Origin: Roseicyclus mahoneyensis
GTDB taxonomy: Bacteria; Pseudomonadota; Alphaproteobacteria; Rhodobacterales; Rhodobacteraceae
Direction of reading: 5' to 3'
Length of the DNA: 64,000 nt
NCBI RefSeq assembly: GCF_003148775.1
Contig: NZ_QGGW01000008.1
Location: 62,001-126,000 of the forward strand
In this document: positions 30,841-40,827 of the stretch, in pieces
How positions within the stretch are numbered: position 1 is the stretch's first letter
Layout: each line of letters opens with the position of its first letter
Notes under the pieces: generated by a model
The model's input: the letters and a program-made list of their open reading frames with translations, nothing else
Databases searched by the model: none
Told to the model about the DNA's origin: nothing
Made by a program: the position numbers and the translations under genes

Positions 30841-30858
30841 TCCCTCCGCATCGAGGGA
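30841..30858 (+). other. Hairpin that covers the ribosome-binding site of the BNR gene
   Basis: TCCCTC (30841-30846) pairs with GAGGGA (30853-30858) across a 6-base loop. The right arm is the Shine-Dalgarno (GAGGGAGG) of the gene starting at 30867, so the fold would hide it. It may also act as a weak terminator for the small upstream gene. Confidence 0.45.
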
Positions 30859-30866
30859 GGCTCACC

Positions 30867-32015
30867 ATGTGCGGCATCGTCCATCTGTTGGTCGGCACCA
30901 CCAAGGGGGCCTTTGTCCTGACCGGTGAGGCGGGGCGATGGATCGTCTCCGGCCCGCATTGCGATGGTTGGACGATCAATCACATGGCGGGCGATCCCGC
31001 GACCGGCAGGATCTGGGCAGGCGGCGGTGGCGACTGGTTCGGCGCGGGCGTCTGGCGGTCAGGCGATGGCGGGGCGACATGGCAGCTTGCCAAGCTGTCG
31101 TCCGGCCAGATGGATCAATGGGCCGCAAACGACCCGGATTTCGCCGCGATGATCGGGTGGGAGGATGTGGCCCCGCCCTTTGGTGACACGCTGCATTCCG
31201 TGTGGTCACTGCATCACGCGCATGGCGTGCTCTGGGCCGGGGCGAAACCCGGCACTTTGTTGCAAAGCCAAGATGGCGGCGCGACATGGGCGCGGAACGA
31301 AGCGCTGGCTACGTTTCCGGGGCGCGAGGAGTGGAACGGGGGCGCGGCCGGCCTGACGCTGCACACGATCGTCACAGCGCCAGAGGACCCCGGAAAGATC
31401 TGGCTGGGGATTTCCGCCGCAGGTGTCTTTGCCTCGGAGGATGGCGGGCACAGCTGGGACCGGCGCAACCGCCTGTCCAATGCCGCCGCCTGCGAGGGGC
31501 ATGACCACCCTGCCGCCCCCAAGGACGGCGAGACCGGGCATTGCGTGCACAATATGGTGCGCGCGCCCGGCTCGGACCTTTTGTATCAGCAAAACCACCA
31601 CGGCGTCTGGCGCTCGCGCGATGGCGGGCGGCACTGGGACGACGTCACCGACGGCCTGCCCTCGACCTTCGGCTTTCCCATCGCGGTCCATCCGCATGAT
31701 CCGCTGACGATCTGGACCTTGCCCTTGAATGGCGACATGGCGGGGCGCTATCCGCCCGAGGCCAGCGCCGCCGTCTGGCGCTCGCGCGATGGCGGCGCGA
31801 CATGGGCGGCGCAGCGCGATGGCCTGCCGCAAACGGCGTGTTTCTTTACCGTGCTCAGGCAGGCGATGGCAACCGACGACAGCCCTGCGGGCGGCGTCTA
31901 TTTCGGCACCAACACCGGGTCCGTCTTTGCCAGCGACGACGCGGGCGAGACGTGGGAGGAGATCGCGCGCCACCTTCCCACGATCTTGTCGGTCGAGGCG
32001 GTGCGGATGGGCTGA
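30867..32015 (+). CDS. BNR/Asp-box repeat protein (sialidase/sortilin-type beta-propeller)
   Basis: A 382-residue beta-propeller with six Asp boxes: SGDGGATW, SQDGGATW, SEDGGHSW, SRDGGRHW, SRDGGATW and SDDAGETW. There is no signal peptide, and no catalytic residues of true sialidases can be assigned, so the role is open. Similar proteins are often annotated exo-alpha-sialidase or VPS10-like in environmental bacteria. The DNA contains matching internal repeats (CGCGATGGCGG). Confidence 0.85.
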   Translation: MCGIVHLLVGTTKGAFVLTGEAGRWIVSGPHCDGWTINHMAGDPATGRIWAGGGGDWFGAGVWRSGDGGATWQLAKLSSGQMDQWAANDPDFAAMIGWEDVAPPFGDTLHSVWSLHHAHGVLWAGAKPGTLLQSQDGGATWARNEALATFPGREEWNGGAAGLTLHTIVTAPEDPGKIWLGISAAGVFASEDGGHSWDRRNRLSNAAACEGHDHPAAPKDGETGHCVHNMVRAPGSDLLYQQNHHGVWRSRDGGRHWDDVTDGLPSTFGFPIAVHPHDPLTIWTLPLNGDMAGRYPPEASAAVWRSRDGGATWAAQRDGLPQTACFFTVLRQAMATDDSPAGGVYFGTNTGSVFASDDAGETWEEIARHLPTILSVEAVRMG

Positions 32016-32019
32016 GCCC

Positions 32020-33045
32020 TCAGCTGCGCAGCATGCCGATGATGTCGTAGGTCTGCGCAAGGATCGGGGCCGCGATGTCGCGCGCACGTTCGGCCCCGCG
32101 GCCCAGAATGCGGTCGATCTCGGCCGGGTCATCCATCAGGCGCGACATCTCGGTGGTGATGGGGGCCAGTTTCTCGACCGCCAGATCGGCCAGTGCGATC
32201 TTGAAATGCCCGAACAGCGCGCCCGCGTGCTGGTCCAGCACCGCCTGCGGCGCGATATCGGCCAGCGCCGCGTAGATGTTCACGAGGTTGCGCGCCTCGG
32301 GGCGGGTTTCCAGCCCGGACAGCGCCTCGGGCAGGGCGTCGGGGTCGGTCTTGGCCTTGCGGATCTTTTTCGCGATCTCGTCGGCGCTGTCGGTCAGGTT
32401 GATGCGCGTCTTGTCCGACGGGTCGGATTTCGACATCTTCTTGGTGCCGTCTTGCAGGTTCATCACGCGGGTGGCCGCCCCTTCGATCACCGGCTCGGTG
32501 ATGGGGAAGAACTCCTGCCCGTAGTCGTGGTTGAACTTGGCCGCGATGTCGCGCGTCAGCTCAAGGTGTTGTTTCTGGTCCTCACCCACCGGCACATGGG
32601 TCGCGTGATAGACAAGGATGTCGGCGGCCATCAGCGCCGGATAGGCAAAGAGGCCAAGCGAGGCGGCCTCGGCGTTCTTGCCCGCCTTGTCCTTCCACTG
32701 GGTCATGCGACCCATCCAGCCCATGCGCGCGATGCAATTGAAGATCCAGGCCAGCTGGGTGTGCTCGGGAACCTGGGACTGATTGAACAGGATGGATTTT
32801 TCCGGGTCGATGCCGACCGCGATGAAGCCCGCGCACAACTCGCGGGTGTTGCGGCGGAGCGTCTGGGGGTCTTGCAAGGTGGCGGTGATCGCGTGCAGGT
32901 CGACCATGCAATAGATCGTCTGGTGCGTGCCCGCGTCTTGCATGGTCACAAAGCGTTTCATCGCGCCGAGGTAATTGCCCAGTGTCAGACCGCCCGAGGG
33001 CTGGATGCCCGAGAATACGCGCGGTGCGAACTGCGTCTGTGCCAT
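32020..33045 (-). CDS. trpS: Tryptophanyl-tRNA synthetase
   Basis: A 341-residue class I synthetase that charges tRNA-Trp. The N-terminal [20 protein letters not shown] contains the HIGH-equivalent, and the KMSKS loop is [16 protein letters not shown]. Length is normal. It converges with the BNR gene (4-base gap) and diverges from the rhomboid-like gene. Confidence 0.98.
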   Translation of the reverse strand: MAQTQFAPRVFSGIQPSGGLTLGNYLGAMKRFVTMQDAGTHQTIYCMVDLHAITATLQDPQTLRRNTRELCAGFIAVGIDPEKSILFNQSQVPEHTQLAWIFNCIARMGWMGRMTQWKDKAGKNAEAASLGLFAYPALMAADILVYHATHVPVGEDQKQHLELTRDIAAKFNHDYGQEFFPITEPVIEGAATRVMNLQDGTKKMSKSDPSDKTRINLTDSADEIAKKIRKAKTDPDALPEALSGLETRPEARNLVNIYAALADIAPQAVLDQHAGALFGHFKIALADLAVEKLAPITTEMSRLMDDPAEIDRILGRGAERARDIAAPILAQTYDIIGMLRS

Positions 33046-33146
33046 GGTCCATCCCCGGTCGGTCGCGCGCCAAGGGCCCCTCTGGCCAAGCGCCGTCGCA
33101 TCGCTTACCCACGGGGGCAGATGGCGTCAACCGAAGGTGGCCCGCG

Positions 33147-33830
33147 ATGGACAAGCACAGCGTTTCCCCTTTCAATGCTCTGCCCCCCGTCGTGGTGGCG
33201 CTGGCGGTGGTGATCGCCGGGCTGGAACTGATGTTCCAAGCCGCGACAGCGGGGGTTCTGGGCGGGCAGGGGGGCGTTGGCTGGCGGCTGAACGCGATCC
33301 GCGATTACGGCATCTTTGACGAGATCGGGCGATTCATGTGGGTCAACAACGTCTGGCCTGCCTCGGAGCTGCTGCGGCTGGTGACCTATCCGCTGATCCA
33401 CACAGGCTTTGCCCATGCGGCCTTTGTGGTCGTCTTCATCCTTGCCATCGGCAAGATGGTGGCCGAGGTGTTTTCGCCGCTGGCCTTCGTCGCCCTTTTC
33501 CTTGGATCGGCCATCGTGGGCGCGCTGGGGTTCGTGACCCTGATGAACAGCCCCTATCCGCTGGTCGGCGGCTATCCCGGCGTCTACGGGTTGATCGGGG
33601 CCTTCACCTTCATCCTCTGGACGCGCGAACACCTGCGTGGTGGACCGGGCTACCGCGCTTTTGGTCTGATCGGGGCGCTTTTGGCGATCCAGCTTTTGTT
33701 CGGCGTGATCCAAGGCGAGTTCGGCAATGTCGCGGCCGACCTGTCGGGGTTCGTCGCAGGCTTCACGATGTCCTTCGTGGTCAGCCCCGGCGGCTGGCGG
33801 CGTGTTCTCGACAAGCTGAGGCTGCGTTAA
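33147..33830 (+). CDS. Rhomboid-fold membrane protein lacking catalytic Ser and His
   Basis: A 227-residue membrane protein with about six helices and rhomboid topology (VTYPLIHTGFAHAAFVVVFI; GLIGAFTFILW; a glycine-rich last helix GFVAGF). In active rhomboids the loop is GxSG and the last helix has AHxxG. Here these read GYPG (Pro144 in place of Ser) and ADLSG (Asp198 in place of His), so it should be proteolytically inactive. The ATG at 33147 has GAAGGTGG upstream. It overlaps the convergent murJ stop by 4 bases. Confidence 0.82.
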   Translation: MDKHSVSPFNALPPVVVALAVVIAGLELMFQAATAGVLGGQGGVGWRLNAIRDYGIFDEIGRFMWVNNVWPASELLRLVTYPLIHTGFAHAAFVVVFILAIGKMVAEVFSPLAFVALFLGSAIVGALGFVTLMNSPYPLVGGYPGVYGLIGAFTFILWTREHLRGGPGYRAFGLIGALLAIQLLFGVIQGEFGNVAADLSGFVAGFTMSFVVSPGGWRRVLDKLRLR

Positions 33831-35437
33831 CCGCGCCGCAGCGCGTCGCGGAATTCGGCAATGCGGAAGGCGCCAAGGGCTTGGCCCGTAATGGCGTAAG
33901 CCACCAGCCCGCTCGCAACAAGGATCGTGAGGGCCACATAGCGCCAACCCGGCGTGCCCAGCAGTGGCGACAACAGGGTGGCCATGACCACAAGCACGAC
34001 GCCCATCAGCATCGCGGCCAGCACAATGCGCCCGACCCGTTGCCGGTAGCGATCGTCGAACGTCGCCACCTCGCCCATAGCGCGTTTTCCGCGCATCAGT
34101 TGCCAGACCATCGTCCAAGCCGCGAGGCTGGTGGCAAGCGCCGCGCCGACAAAGCCGATGAAAAAGGACAGGCCGATGGCGACAACGGCGTTCACCACCA
34201 TGGCGACCAGTGCGAAGCGGAAGGGGCTCTTGGTATCCTCGCGCGCGAAATAGAGGGGCTGCAGGACCTTTTGCAGGACAAAGGCCGGAAGCCCGAGGCC
34301 ATAGGCCGCCAGCGCCAGCGCGGTGTTCACGGTGTCGTCAGGTCCGAAGGCCCCGCGCTCGAACAGGACCGATACCAGTGGCGTTGGGATCACGCATAGC
34401 GCCACGGCGGCGGGTACGGTCAGTGCCAGACAGATCTCGCCCGCCCGGCTGAGGGCGCCGCGCCCGCCCTTGGCGTCATCGGCGCGCAAACGGCGCGACA
34501 GGTCGGGCAAGAGGACCACGCCGATGGCGATGCCCACGACACCAAGCGGCAGCTGATACAGCCGGTCCGCAAGCGATAGCCAGACGATGGCGCCGTCGAA
34601 AAAGCTGGCGACCTGACGGCCGACCAGAAGGTTGATCTGTACCACGCCGCCCGCCAGCATCGCGGGCAGCATGATGATGGCAAGCTGCTTCATCTCGGGC
34701 GTCAGGCGTGGCAGGCGCGGGGTCAGGCGGAACCCGATGCGAGAGGCCACGACCCAGACCAGCGCCATCTGCGCCACACCCGCCAGCAAGATTCCCCACA
34801 CCAGCAGCGTGCCGTGGTGCAGCCCGGTCAGGTCATCGCCCGGCGCGGCGGTGTCTACCGCGATGGTGACGCCTGCCACCAGCCCACTTTCGGCCAGAAC
34901 CAGCACCCCGATCAAGATCAGGTTGAGCAAGATCGGCGCGGCGGCGGCGGCCGCAAAGCGCCCCGAGGCGTTGAGGATGCCCGACAGCAGCGCCGCCAGC
35001 GAGATGAAGAGGATGTAGCCGAAGGCCACGCGTCCGAACCCCACGGCGAGCTCGAAGCGCACGTCGCCCGCAAAGCCCCCCGCCATGGCCAGCACGAACC
35101 ACGGCATCGCCAATTGTGCCACCAGCGTCAGCACGATCAGCACGGTGGCCAGCCCCGCAAAGGCGTCGCGGGCAAAGCCCAGCGGGTTGTCGTCGCCCTC
35201 CAGCTTTTTCGAGAACATCGGCACGAAGGCGGTGTTGAACGCGCCCTCGGCGAAAAAGCGGCGGAAGAGGTTGGGCAGCGAGAAGGCGACGAAAAACGCC
35301 TCGGCCACCGGCCCCGTGCCCATGAAGGCCGCGATCATGATATCGCGGACGAAGCCAAGGATGCGGCTGCCCAGCGTCCAGAAACCGACCGTGATGAACC
35401 CCGAGATCAGGCGGATCGGCCGGGCCACGCTGGCCAC
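33827..35437 (-). CDS. murJ: Lipid II flippase MurJ
   Basis: A protein of about 536 residues with 14 helices (MOP/MviN family) that moves lipid II across the inner membrane for peptidoglycan synthesis. The N-terminal PIRLISGFITVGFWTLGSRILGF and the conserved AEAFFVAFSLPNLFRRFFAEGAF with FVPMFSKKL are clear. The frame opens with GTG at 35437, one base after the glnD stop; a second GTG at 35428 has a better-placed GAGG and may be the true start. The glnD-murJ pairing is common in alphaproteobacteria. Confidence 0.95.
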   Translation of the reverse strand: MASVARPIRLISGFITVGFWTLGSRILGFVRDIMIAAFMGTGPVAEAFFVAFSLPNLFRRFFAEGAFNTAFVPMFSKKLEGDDNPLGFARDAFAGLATVLIVLTLVAQLAMPWFVLAMAGGFAGDVRFELAVGFGRVAFGYILFISLAALLSGILNASGRFAAAAAAPILLNLILIGVLVLAESGLVAGVTIAVDTAAPGDDLTGLHHGTLLVWGILLAGVAQMALVWVVASRIGFRLTPRLPRLTPEMKQLAIIMLPAMLAGGVVQINLLVGRQVASFFDGAIVWLSLADRLYQLPLGVVGIAIGVVLLPDLSRRLRADDAKGGRGALSRAGEICLALTVPAAVALCVIPTPLVSVLFERGAFGPDDTVNTALALAAYGLGLPAFVLQKVLQPLYFAREDTKSPFRFALVAMVVNAVVAIGLSFFIGFVGAALATSLAAWTMVWQLMRGKRAMGEVATFDDRYRQRVGRIVLAAMLMGVVLVVMATLLSPLLGTPGWRYVALTILVASGLVAYAITGQALGAFRIAEFRDALRRG

Positions 35438-35438
35438 C

Positions 35439-38267
35439 TCAGGCGCCCGCCCGTTCGGCGACGCGCGCGATGGCGTCGCGCAGCTTGCGTTCCAACGCGT
35501 CTTGCCGGGATTTCGCGTGCAGCTTCAGTCCGAACATGTCCTTGACATAGAAGGTATCGACCACCTGCGCGCCATAGGTCGCGATCACGGCGGACGATAT
35601 GTAGATGTTGGAGGCCGCCAGCGTCTTGGTCAGGTCGTACAGCAGGCCGGGCCGGTCGCGGGTATCGACCTCGATGATCGTGTAGATTTCCGAGCCGTCG
35701 TTGTCGAAGGTGATGTTGGTCGGTACCTTGAAGGGGCGTTCGCGTTTCTTGATCTTTTCGCGGGTTTCCAGCGCGCGGGACGCCACAACCTCGCCCTTCA
35801 GCGTCTTGTCGATCATGTCACGCAGACGGGGCAGACGGCGCGCCTCGTAGGGGTTGCCGTCGGCGTCCTGCACCCAGAAAACGGCGGTCGCATAGCCGTC
35901 CTTGGACGTGTAGGTGCGCGCGTCCACCACATTCGCGCCCACCAGCGACAGCGCGCCCGCCAGCCGTGAGAAGATGCCGGGGTGGTCGTTCAGCGCAAAA
36001 CAGACGCGCGTTGCGTCGCGGTCGAGGTCTTCGCGGGTGTCGATGCGGATCTCGTCGGCGCCGATGCCGCGCAACATTTCGGCGAAGGTGACCTGCGTGG
36101 CAAGATCCAGCCCCTGCCAATAGGGGCCGTAGTGGCGATCCATCTCGGCCTTGAGATCGGGCTTGGGCCAGTTGGCCAAGGCGTCGCGCAATGCGCGCTT
36201 GGCCTCGCCCTCCAGCTTCTCGCGGTTGAGATCCTCAAGGCCCGTATCAAGGGCCGTGGCCGTCGCCCGGAACAGCCCGCGCAGGAGCGTCGCCTTCCAG
36301 TTGTTCCAGGTGTTGGGGCCCACGCCGCGGATATCGCAGACGGTCAGCACGGTCAGCAGTTCCAGCCGTTCGCGCGTTTTCACCGCCTTGGCGAAATCGC
36401 GCACGGTGCGGGGGTCGGCGATGTCGCGTTTTTGCGCCATGTCCGACATCAGCAGATGATAGCGCACGAGCCATTCGAGCGTGTCGCATTCGGCCTGTTT
36501 CAGGCCAAGCCGAGGGCCGACGCTGCGGGCGATGCGGGCGCCGACGACGGAATGATCCTCTTTCCGGCCCTTGCCGATATCGTGCAGCAGACAGGCGACA
36601 TAGATGATCTTGCGGTTCACCCCGCGCTTGAGGATGTTCGAGGCGACCGGCAATTCCTCGACAAGCTCGCCCCGCTCGATCTGCGCCAGCGTCGAGATCA
36701 CCTGAATCGTGTGCTCGTCCACCGTGTAGCTGTGATACATGTTGAATTGCATCATCGCCACGATGGGCGCGAATTCCGGCAAGAAGGCCGCCAGAACGCC
36801 CAGTTCGTTCATGCGGCGCAGCGCGCGTTCCGGGTTGCCCTGTTTCAGCATCAGGTCGAGAAAGATCGCGCAGGCCTCGGGGTCGCGGCGCATCTCGTCG
36901 TCTATCAGGTGCAGGTTCGCGGTCAGCGCCCGCATTGCGTCGGGGTGGATCAGGTAGCCGGTGCGCAGCGCCTCTTCGAACAGGCGCAATATGTTGAGCT
37001 TGTCCGCAAAGAATACCGCGTCATCGGCGATGGCGAGGCGGTTTTGCTTGAGCGTATAGCCGTCCTTGAGTTTCTTGCGCCGGGTGCGTCCGCGCAAAAA
37101 GCCCAGAATGCTGGGTTCTTGCTTGACGTGGCGGGCCTCAAGCTCGGTCAGGAAGATGCGCGTCAACTCGCCCACGCGGGTGGCGTGGCGGAAATAATCC
37201 TGCATGAAATGTTCGACCGCGCGGCGGCCCGAATGGTCGCCGTAGCCCAGCCGTTCGGCGACCTGCACCTGATTGTCGAAGGTCAGCTGGTCCTGCGCGC
37301 GATCGGCGATCAGATGCAGGTGGCAGCGCGTGGCCCACAAGAACCGCTCGGCCGCGTCGAAGGCGGCGAATTCCTCGTGCGTGAACACGCCCAGCCCGAC
37401 AAGCTCGGCCGCCCGCGCGACGCCATGTTCGTATTTCGCGATCCAGTAGAGCGTCTGCAGGTCGCGCAGGCCGCCCTTGCCTTCCTTGACATTGGGCTCC
37501 AGCACATAGCGTTGGCCGCCCTGCTTTCGGTGGCGGGTGGCGCGTTCTTCCAGCTTGGCCTCGATGAATTCGCCGACCGTGCCCCGGAACAGCTGGTCGC
37601 GGAGCGCGCTGCGCAGCTCGTCGGCGATGGCCTCGGCACCGCAGAGATAGCGCATTTCCAGCAGACTGGTGCGGATGGTGATGTCTTGCTTGCCCAGCCG
37701 CAGGCATTCCTTGATCGTGCGCGAGGCGTGGCCGACCTTCATGTGCAGATCCCACAGCATGTAGAGCGCCGATTCGATGACGCTTTCGACATGCGGCGTG
37801 ATCTTCCACGGCGTCACGAACAACAGGTCGACATCTGAAAAGGGCGCCATCTCGCCCCGCCCGTAGCCACCGACGGCCATGACGGCCACCCGGTCCGTTT
37901 GTCCGGGCATTGGGTTCTTGTGCAGATGGGTCTGCGCAACATGCAAGACAGCCTGCACCAGCCCGTCGGTCAGGTAGGTATAGGCGCGCGTGATGCGCCG
38001 GGCCGTCAAGGGATGGGCCGAGATGCCCGTCTCGATGGCGCAACGCCCGCGCGTCTGGGCGTCTTGCAGCACGCGCACGGCTGCGGCCCGGATTGCGCCC
38101 GGGTCGTCCAGACCCGCAACGGCCGCGTCCAGCCGGTCGCGCAGCGCGACCGGGTCAAGGATGTCATCTGCCGGTGCGATCAGCTCGCCCGGCTCGGACG
38201 GGGTCGGGGGAAGGGTCGGGTTCCGGTCAGAGACCGGGACCGCCAAGGAGTCTTGGGGCGGGGTCAA
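35439..38267 (-). CDS. glnD: Protein-PII uridylyltransferase / uridylyl-removing enzyme
   Basis: A protein of about 942 residues that senses glutamine and uridylylates or de-uridylylates PII proteins. The nucleotidyltransferase motif is GGYGRGEMAPFSDVDLLF. The HD phosphohydrolase motif is LLHDIGKGRKEDHS. Two ACT domains at the C-terminus (DHPGIFSRLAGALSLVGANV, DRPGLLYDLTKTLAASNIYI) bind glutamine. No ATG fits the start; a TTG at 38267 with AGGTGG upstream is likely, overlapping the LpoA-like gene by 41 bases. Confidence 0.96.
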   Translation of the reverse strand: MTPPQDSLAVPVSDRNPTLPPTPSEPGELIAPADDILDPVALRDRLDAAVAGLDDPGAIRAAAVRVLQDAQTRGRCAIETGISAHPLTARRITRAYTYLTDGLVQAVLHVAQTHLHKNPMPGQTDRVAVMAVGGYGRGEMAPFSDVDLLFVTPWKITPHVESVIESALYMLWDLHMKVGHASRTIKECLRLGKQDITIRTSLLEMRYLCGAEAIADELRSALRDQLFRGTVGEFIEAKLEERATRHRKQGGQRYVLEPNVKEGKGGLRDLQTLYWIAKYEHGVARAAELVGLGVFTHEEFAAFDAAERFLWATRCHLHLIADRAQDQLTFDNQVQVAERLGYGDHSGRRAVEHFMQDYFRHATRVGELTRIFLTELEARHVKQEPSILGFLRGRTRRKKLKDGYTLKQNRLAIADDAVFFADKLNILRLFEEALRTGYLIHPDAMRALTANLHLIDDEMRRDPEACAIFLDLMLKQGNPERALRRMNELGVLAAFLPEFAPIVAMMQFNMYHSYTVDEHTIQVISTLAQIERGELVEELPVASNILKRGVNRKIIYVACLLHDIGKGRKEDHSVVGARIARSVGPRLGLKQAECDTLEWLVRYHLLMSDMAQKRDIADPRTVRDFAKAVKTRERLELLTVLTVCDIRGVGPNTWNNWKATLLRGLFRATATALDTGLEDLNREKLEGEAKRALRDALANWPKPDLKAEMDRHYGPYWQGLDLATQVTFAEMLRGIGADEIRIDTREDLDRDATRVCFALNDHPGIFSRLAGALSLVGANVVDARTYTSKDGYATAVFWVQDADGNPYEARRLPRLRDMIDKTLKGEVVASRALETREKIKKRERPFKVPTNITFDNDGSEIYTIIEVDTRDRPGLLYDLTKTLAASNIYISSAVIATYGAQVVDTFYVKDMFGLKLHAKSRQDALERKLRDAIARVAERAGA

Positions 38268-39396
38268 TCATGGCCACCTGGTTCTGGGTCACTTGGGCGA
38301 TGGCCATCGCACGCTGGTTCGTGCCATCGGTGAGCAACCGGAATACCCCGTTCGCGCCCTGGAAGCCAGCACTTGCGGTCAGATCCGCCGCACCAACCCT
38401 GCCTGTGGCCGCAGCGGTCTCGCCCACGGCACGGATCGCATCATATCCCAGCGCGCCGAGGATATGGGGCGGGGTGCCGTAAGCGGCCTCGTAACGGGCG
38501 TTGAAGGCGGCGGCGGCCTGCGGATCGGGAACAGCGAACCAGCTGCCCTGAAGACCGGAAAGTTCGAGCGTCTGCGGTGGCGTGTCCCAGCGCGTCAGGC
38601 CCATGATCCGCACCGCTTCGATGTCCAGACCGTTTTCGGGCAGAAGCTGCGCAAAGAAAGGCAGGGCACCCGCGCTGTCCGAGGTCAGCATCAGCGAGTT
38701 TGCGGCATTGCCGCGTACGGCCGACATGATCTGCGGCACGGCATTGATCACGCCGTTTTGCGAAAATTCATACGGCACGCTGGCGACAACTGTCGCGCCG
38801 GACCCTTGCGCTGCGCGCAGCACCGCGTCGCGCGCGACCTCGCCTGCCAGGTTCTGGGCATGGGCAATCACGATCCGGTTGCGGCCTTGCGCTGCGGCAT
38901 AGCTGACCACGCGGGCCGCCGTGTTCTGAAAGGTATGGCCCAGAACAAAGACATTTCCGCCTGCGATCTCTGTGTTGTTCGAGAAACTCAGAACATTGAC
39001 GTTCGATCCGGCCACCGCGACACTTACGGCCGCCGCGGAATCCGACCGCAGCGGGCCGATGATGATGTCGGCACCCGCCTGCACCGCCTCGCGCGCGACC
39101 GATGCCGCCTGCGCGGATTGGCCGGCGGTGTCGTAGACCGTGATCTCGATCGTGACGCCGGTCAGTTCGGCCGCGGCCAGACGGGCCGAGTTTTCGAGGC
39201 TGCGGGCGATGGTCGCGTCGCCGCCTTGGCTGGAGCTGACCGGCAGGAGCATCGCGACCTGCACCGTCTGCCCGCTGACGCTGGGGCCCGCGCCCGTTCC
39301 CGGGCCGGCGACCTGGCAAGCCGACAGGGCGGCTGTCACACCCATCAGGGCAAGCAGGCGCAAGGGGTTGCAGAAAACACGCAAAGCGGAAAACAT
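38227..39396 (-). CDS. Penicillin-binding protein activator (LpoA-like lipoprotein)
   Basis: A 389-residue lipoprotein with a type I periplasmic-binding fold. The signal ends in a lipobox (MGVTAALSAC). The mature part begins with a Gly/Pro linker, then VQVAMLLPVSSSQGGDATIA and ADIIIGPLRSDSAAAVS, typical of the LpoA C-terminal domain and branched-chain amino-acid binding proteins. It likely stimulates peptidoglycan synthases from the outer membrane. Divergent rsmI next to it matches the common alphaproteobacterial order lpoA/rsmI/yraN/gshB. Confidence 0.88.
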   Translation of the reverse strand: MFSALRVFCNPLRLLALMGVTAALSACQVAGPGTGAGPSVSGQTVQVAMLLPVSSSQGGDATIARSLENSARLAAAELTGVTIEITVYDTAGQSAQAASVAREAVQAGADIIIGPLRSDSAAAVSVAVAGSNVNVLSFSNNTEIAGGNVFVLGHTFQNTAARVVSYAAAQGRNRIVIAHAQNLAGEVARDAVLRAAQGSGATVVASVPYEFSQNGVINAVPQIMSAVRGNAANSLMLTSDSAGALPFFAQLLPENGLDIEAVRIMGLTRWDTPPQTLELSGLQGSWFAVPDPQAAAAFNARYEAAYGTPPHILGALGYDAIRAVGETAAATGRVGAADLTASAGFQGANGVFRLLTDGTNQRAMAIAQVTQNQVAMIDPAPRLLGGPGL

Positions 39397-39510
39397 GGAA
39401 CACGAACCTCCGTGGGGGCGCTGGCGGATACGGTCTCGTAGGCTAGAGCGTCCGCTACGGCAAGTAAACGGTGCCCGCGCATACCGCGATGGGCCGGCAG
39501 GACTCCACCC

Positions 39511-40404
39511 ATGGACCAGACACCCGAGCACATCGGCGGCCCCGCCCGCCCGCTGCCACTGACCCCGGGATTGTGGTTCGTCTCCACCCCGATCGGTGCC
39601 GCGCGCGACATCACCTTGCGCGCGCTCGATATCTTGGCCTCCGCCGAGGTGCTGGTGGCCGAAGACACCCGGACCCTGCGGCACCTGATGGAGATCCATG
39701 GCCTGCGGCTGGGTGACCGGCCGATGATCGCCTATCACGACCACAACGGGGCCGAGGCCCGCCCCCGCATCCTGCGCGCGCTGGCCGAGGGCCGGAGCGT
39801 CGCCTATGCCTCCGAGGCGGGCACGCCGGTTGTTGCCGATCCCGGGTATCAGCTTGCGCGGGCCGCGATCGAGGCCGGTCACCTTGTCAGCGCTGCCCCG
39901 GGGCCGACGGCCGCCATCATGGCCTTGAGCGTCTCGGGCCTGCCGTCGGACCGGTTTCTCTTTGCCGGTTTCGCATCGCCTCAGGCCGGCGCGCGCGCCC
40001 GCTGGATCGAAGAGATCGGCAGCATTCCGGCAACACTCATCCTCTATGAAAGCCCCAAGCGCGTTCACCGACTGTTAGGGGAATTGTGCGACCACTGGGG
40101 CGAGATGCGGCCGGCGGCGCTATGCCGGGAATTGACCAAGCGATTCGAAGAGGTGCGGCGCGGTACGCTTGGCAGCCTGCGTGACGGGATCGGCGATGTT
40201 GCTCCAAAGGGTGAGATCGTGTTGGTCGTCGGTCGCCCGTTGCCGGTTGTGCCCGAAGCGGCGGATGTGGATGCGGCGCTGGTCGCGGCGATGGCCCGGC
40301 TGCGCGTCAAGGATGCCGCTGCAGAGGTGGCCGAGGCACTGGGCCTGCCCCGGCGGGATGTCTATCAACGCGCATTGGCGCTGAAGGAAGGGAACGAGGC
40401 ATGA
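39511..40404 (+). CDS. rsmI: 16S rRNA (cytidine1402-2'-O)-methyltransferase
   Basis: A 297-residue tetrapyrrole-methylase-fold enzyme that methylates the ribose of C1402 in 16S rRNA. Motifs are LWFVSTPIGAARDITLRALD, AEDTRTLRHL, YASEAGTPVVADPG, APGPTAAIMAL and LYESPKRVHRLL. It diverges from the LpoA-like gene. Its last four bases (ATGA) overlap the yraN start. Confidence 0.96.
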   Translation: MDQTPEHIGGPARPLPLTPGLWFVSTPIGAARDITLRALDILASAEVLVAEDTRTLRHLMEIHGLRLGDRPMIAYHDHNGAEARPRILRALAEGRSVAYASEAGTPVVADPGYQLARAAIEAGHLVSAAPGPTAAIMALSVSGLPSDRFLFAGFASPQAGARARWIEEIGSIPATLILYESPKRVHRLLGELCDHWGEMRPAALCRELTKRFEEVRRGTLGSLRDGIGDVAPKGEIVLVVGRPLPVVPEAADVDAALVAAMARLRVKDAAAEVAEALGLPRRDVYQRALALKEGNEA

Positions 40405-40757
40405 GCGGGCTGGTGTCGTATCTTTCGGGCAAGGCGGCCGAGGATCGTGTGTTGTCGGCGTATTCCGCACAAGGCTACCGGCTGGTCTGCCGCCGCTGGC
40501 GCGGCCCGGGCGGAGAGATCGACCTTGTGCTGTCGAAGGGCGATGAGGCGATTTTCGTCGAGGTGAAATCCTCGCGCAGCATGGCCGAGGCGGCGGCGCA
40601 TCTGTCGCGTCGGCAGATCGGGCGGTTGCTGGCCAGCGCGGAGGCGGCGCTTGGGTTCTTCGCGCGCGGATCGCTGACGCCGATGCGTTTCGACGTTGCG
40701 CTGGTCGATGGTGCGGGGCGGATCGACGTCATTCCCAATGCGCTGATGGTGGGCTGA
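40401..40757 (+). CDS. yraN: YraN family protein (UPF0102, predicted endonuclease-like)
   Basis: A 118-residue protein with the restriction-endonuclease-like core [40 protein letters not shown] (Asp and ExK) and [15 protein letters not shown]. The biochemical role is unproven. It is translationally coupled to rsmI by a 4-base overlap. Confidence 0.93.
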   Translation: MSGLVSYLSGKAAEDRVLSAYSAQGYRLVCRRWRGPGGEIDLVLSKGDEAIFVEVKSSRSMAEAAAHLSRRQIGRLLASAEAALGFFARGSLTPMRFDVALVDGAGRIDVIPNALMVG

Positions 40758-40827
40758 CCACGCGGTCTTGCACCCGGCCGCGGCCCGCGCCAAACAGGGC
40801 GCGACGCAAGCGCCGGGAGAACGGGCC

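Noticed and set aside
36000-37838. Long plus-strand open frame opposite glnD
   Set aside because: It is antisense to glnD, which has nucleotidyltransferase, HD and ACT motifs in order.
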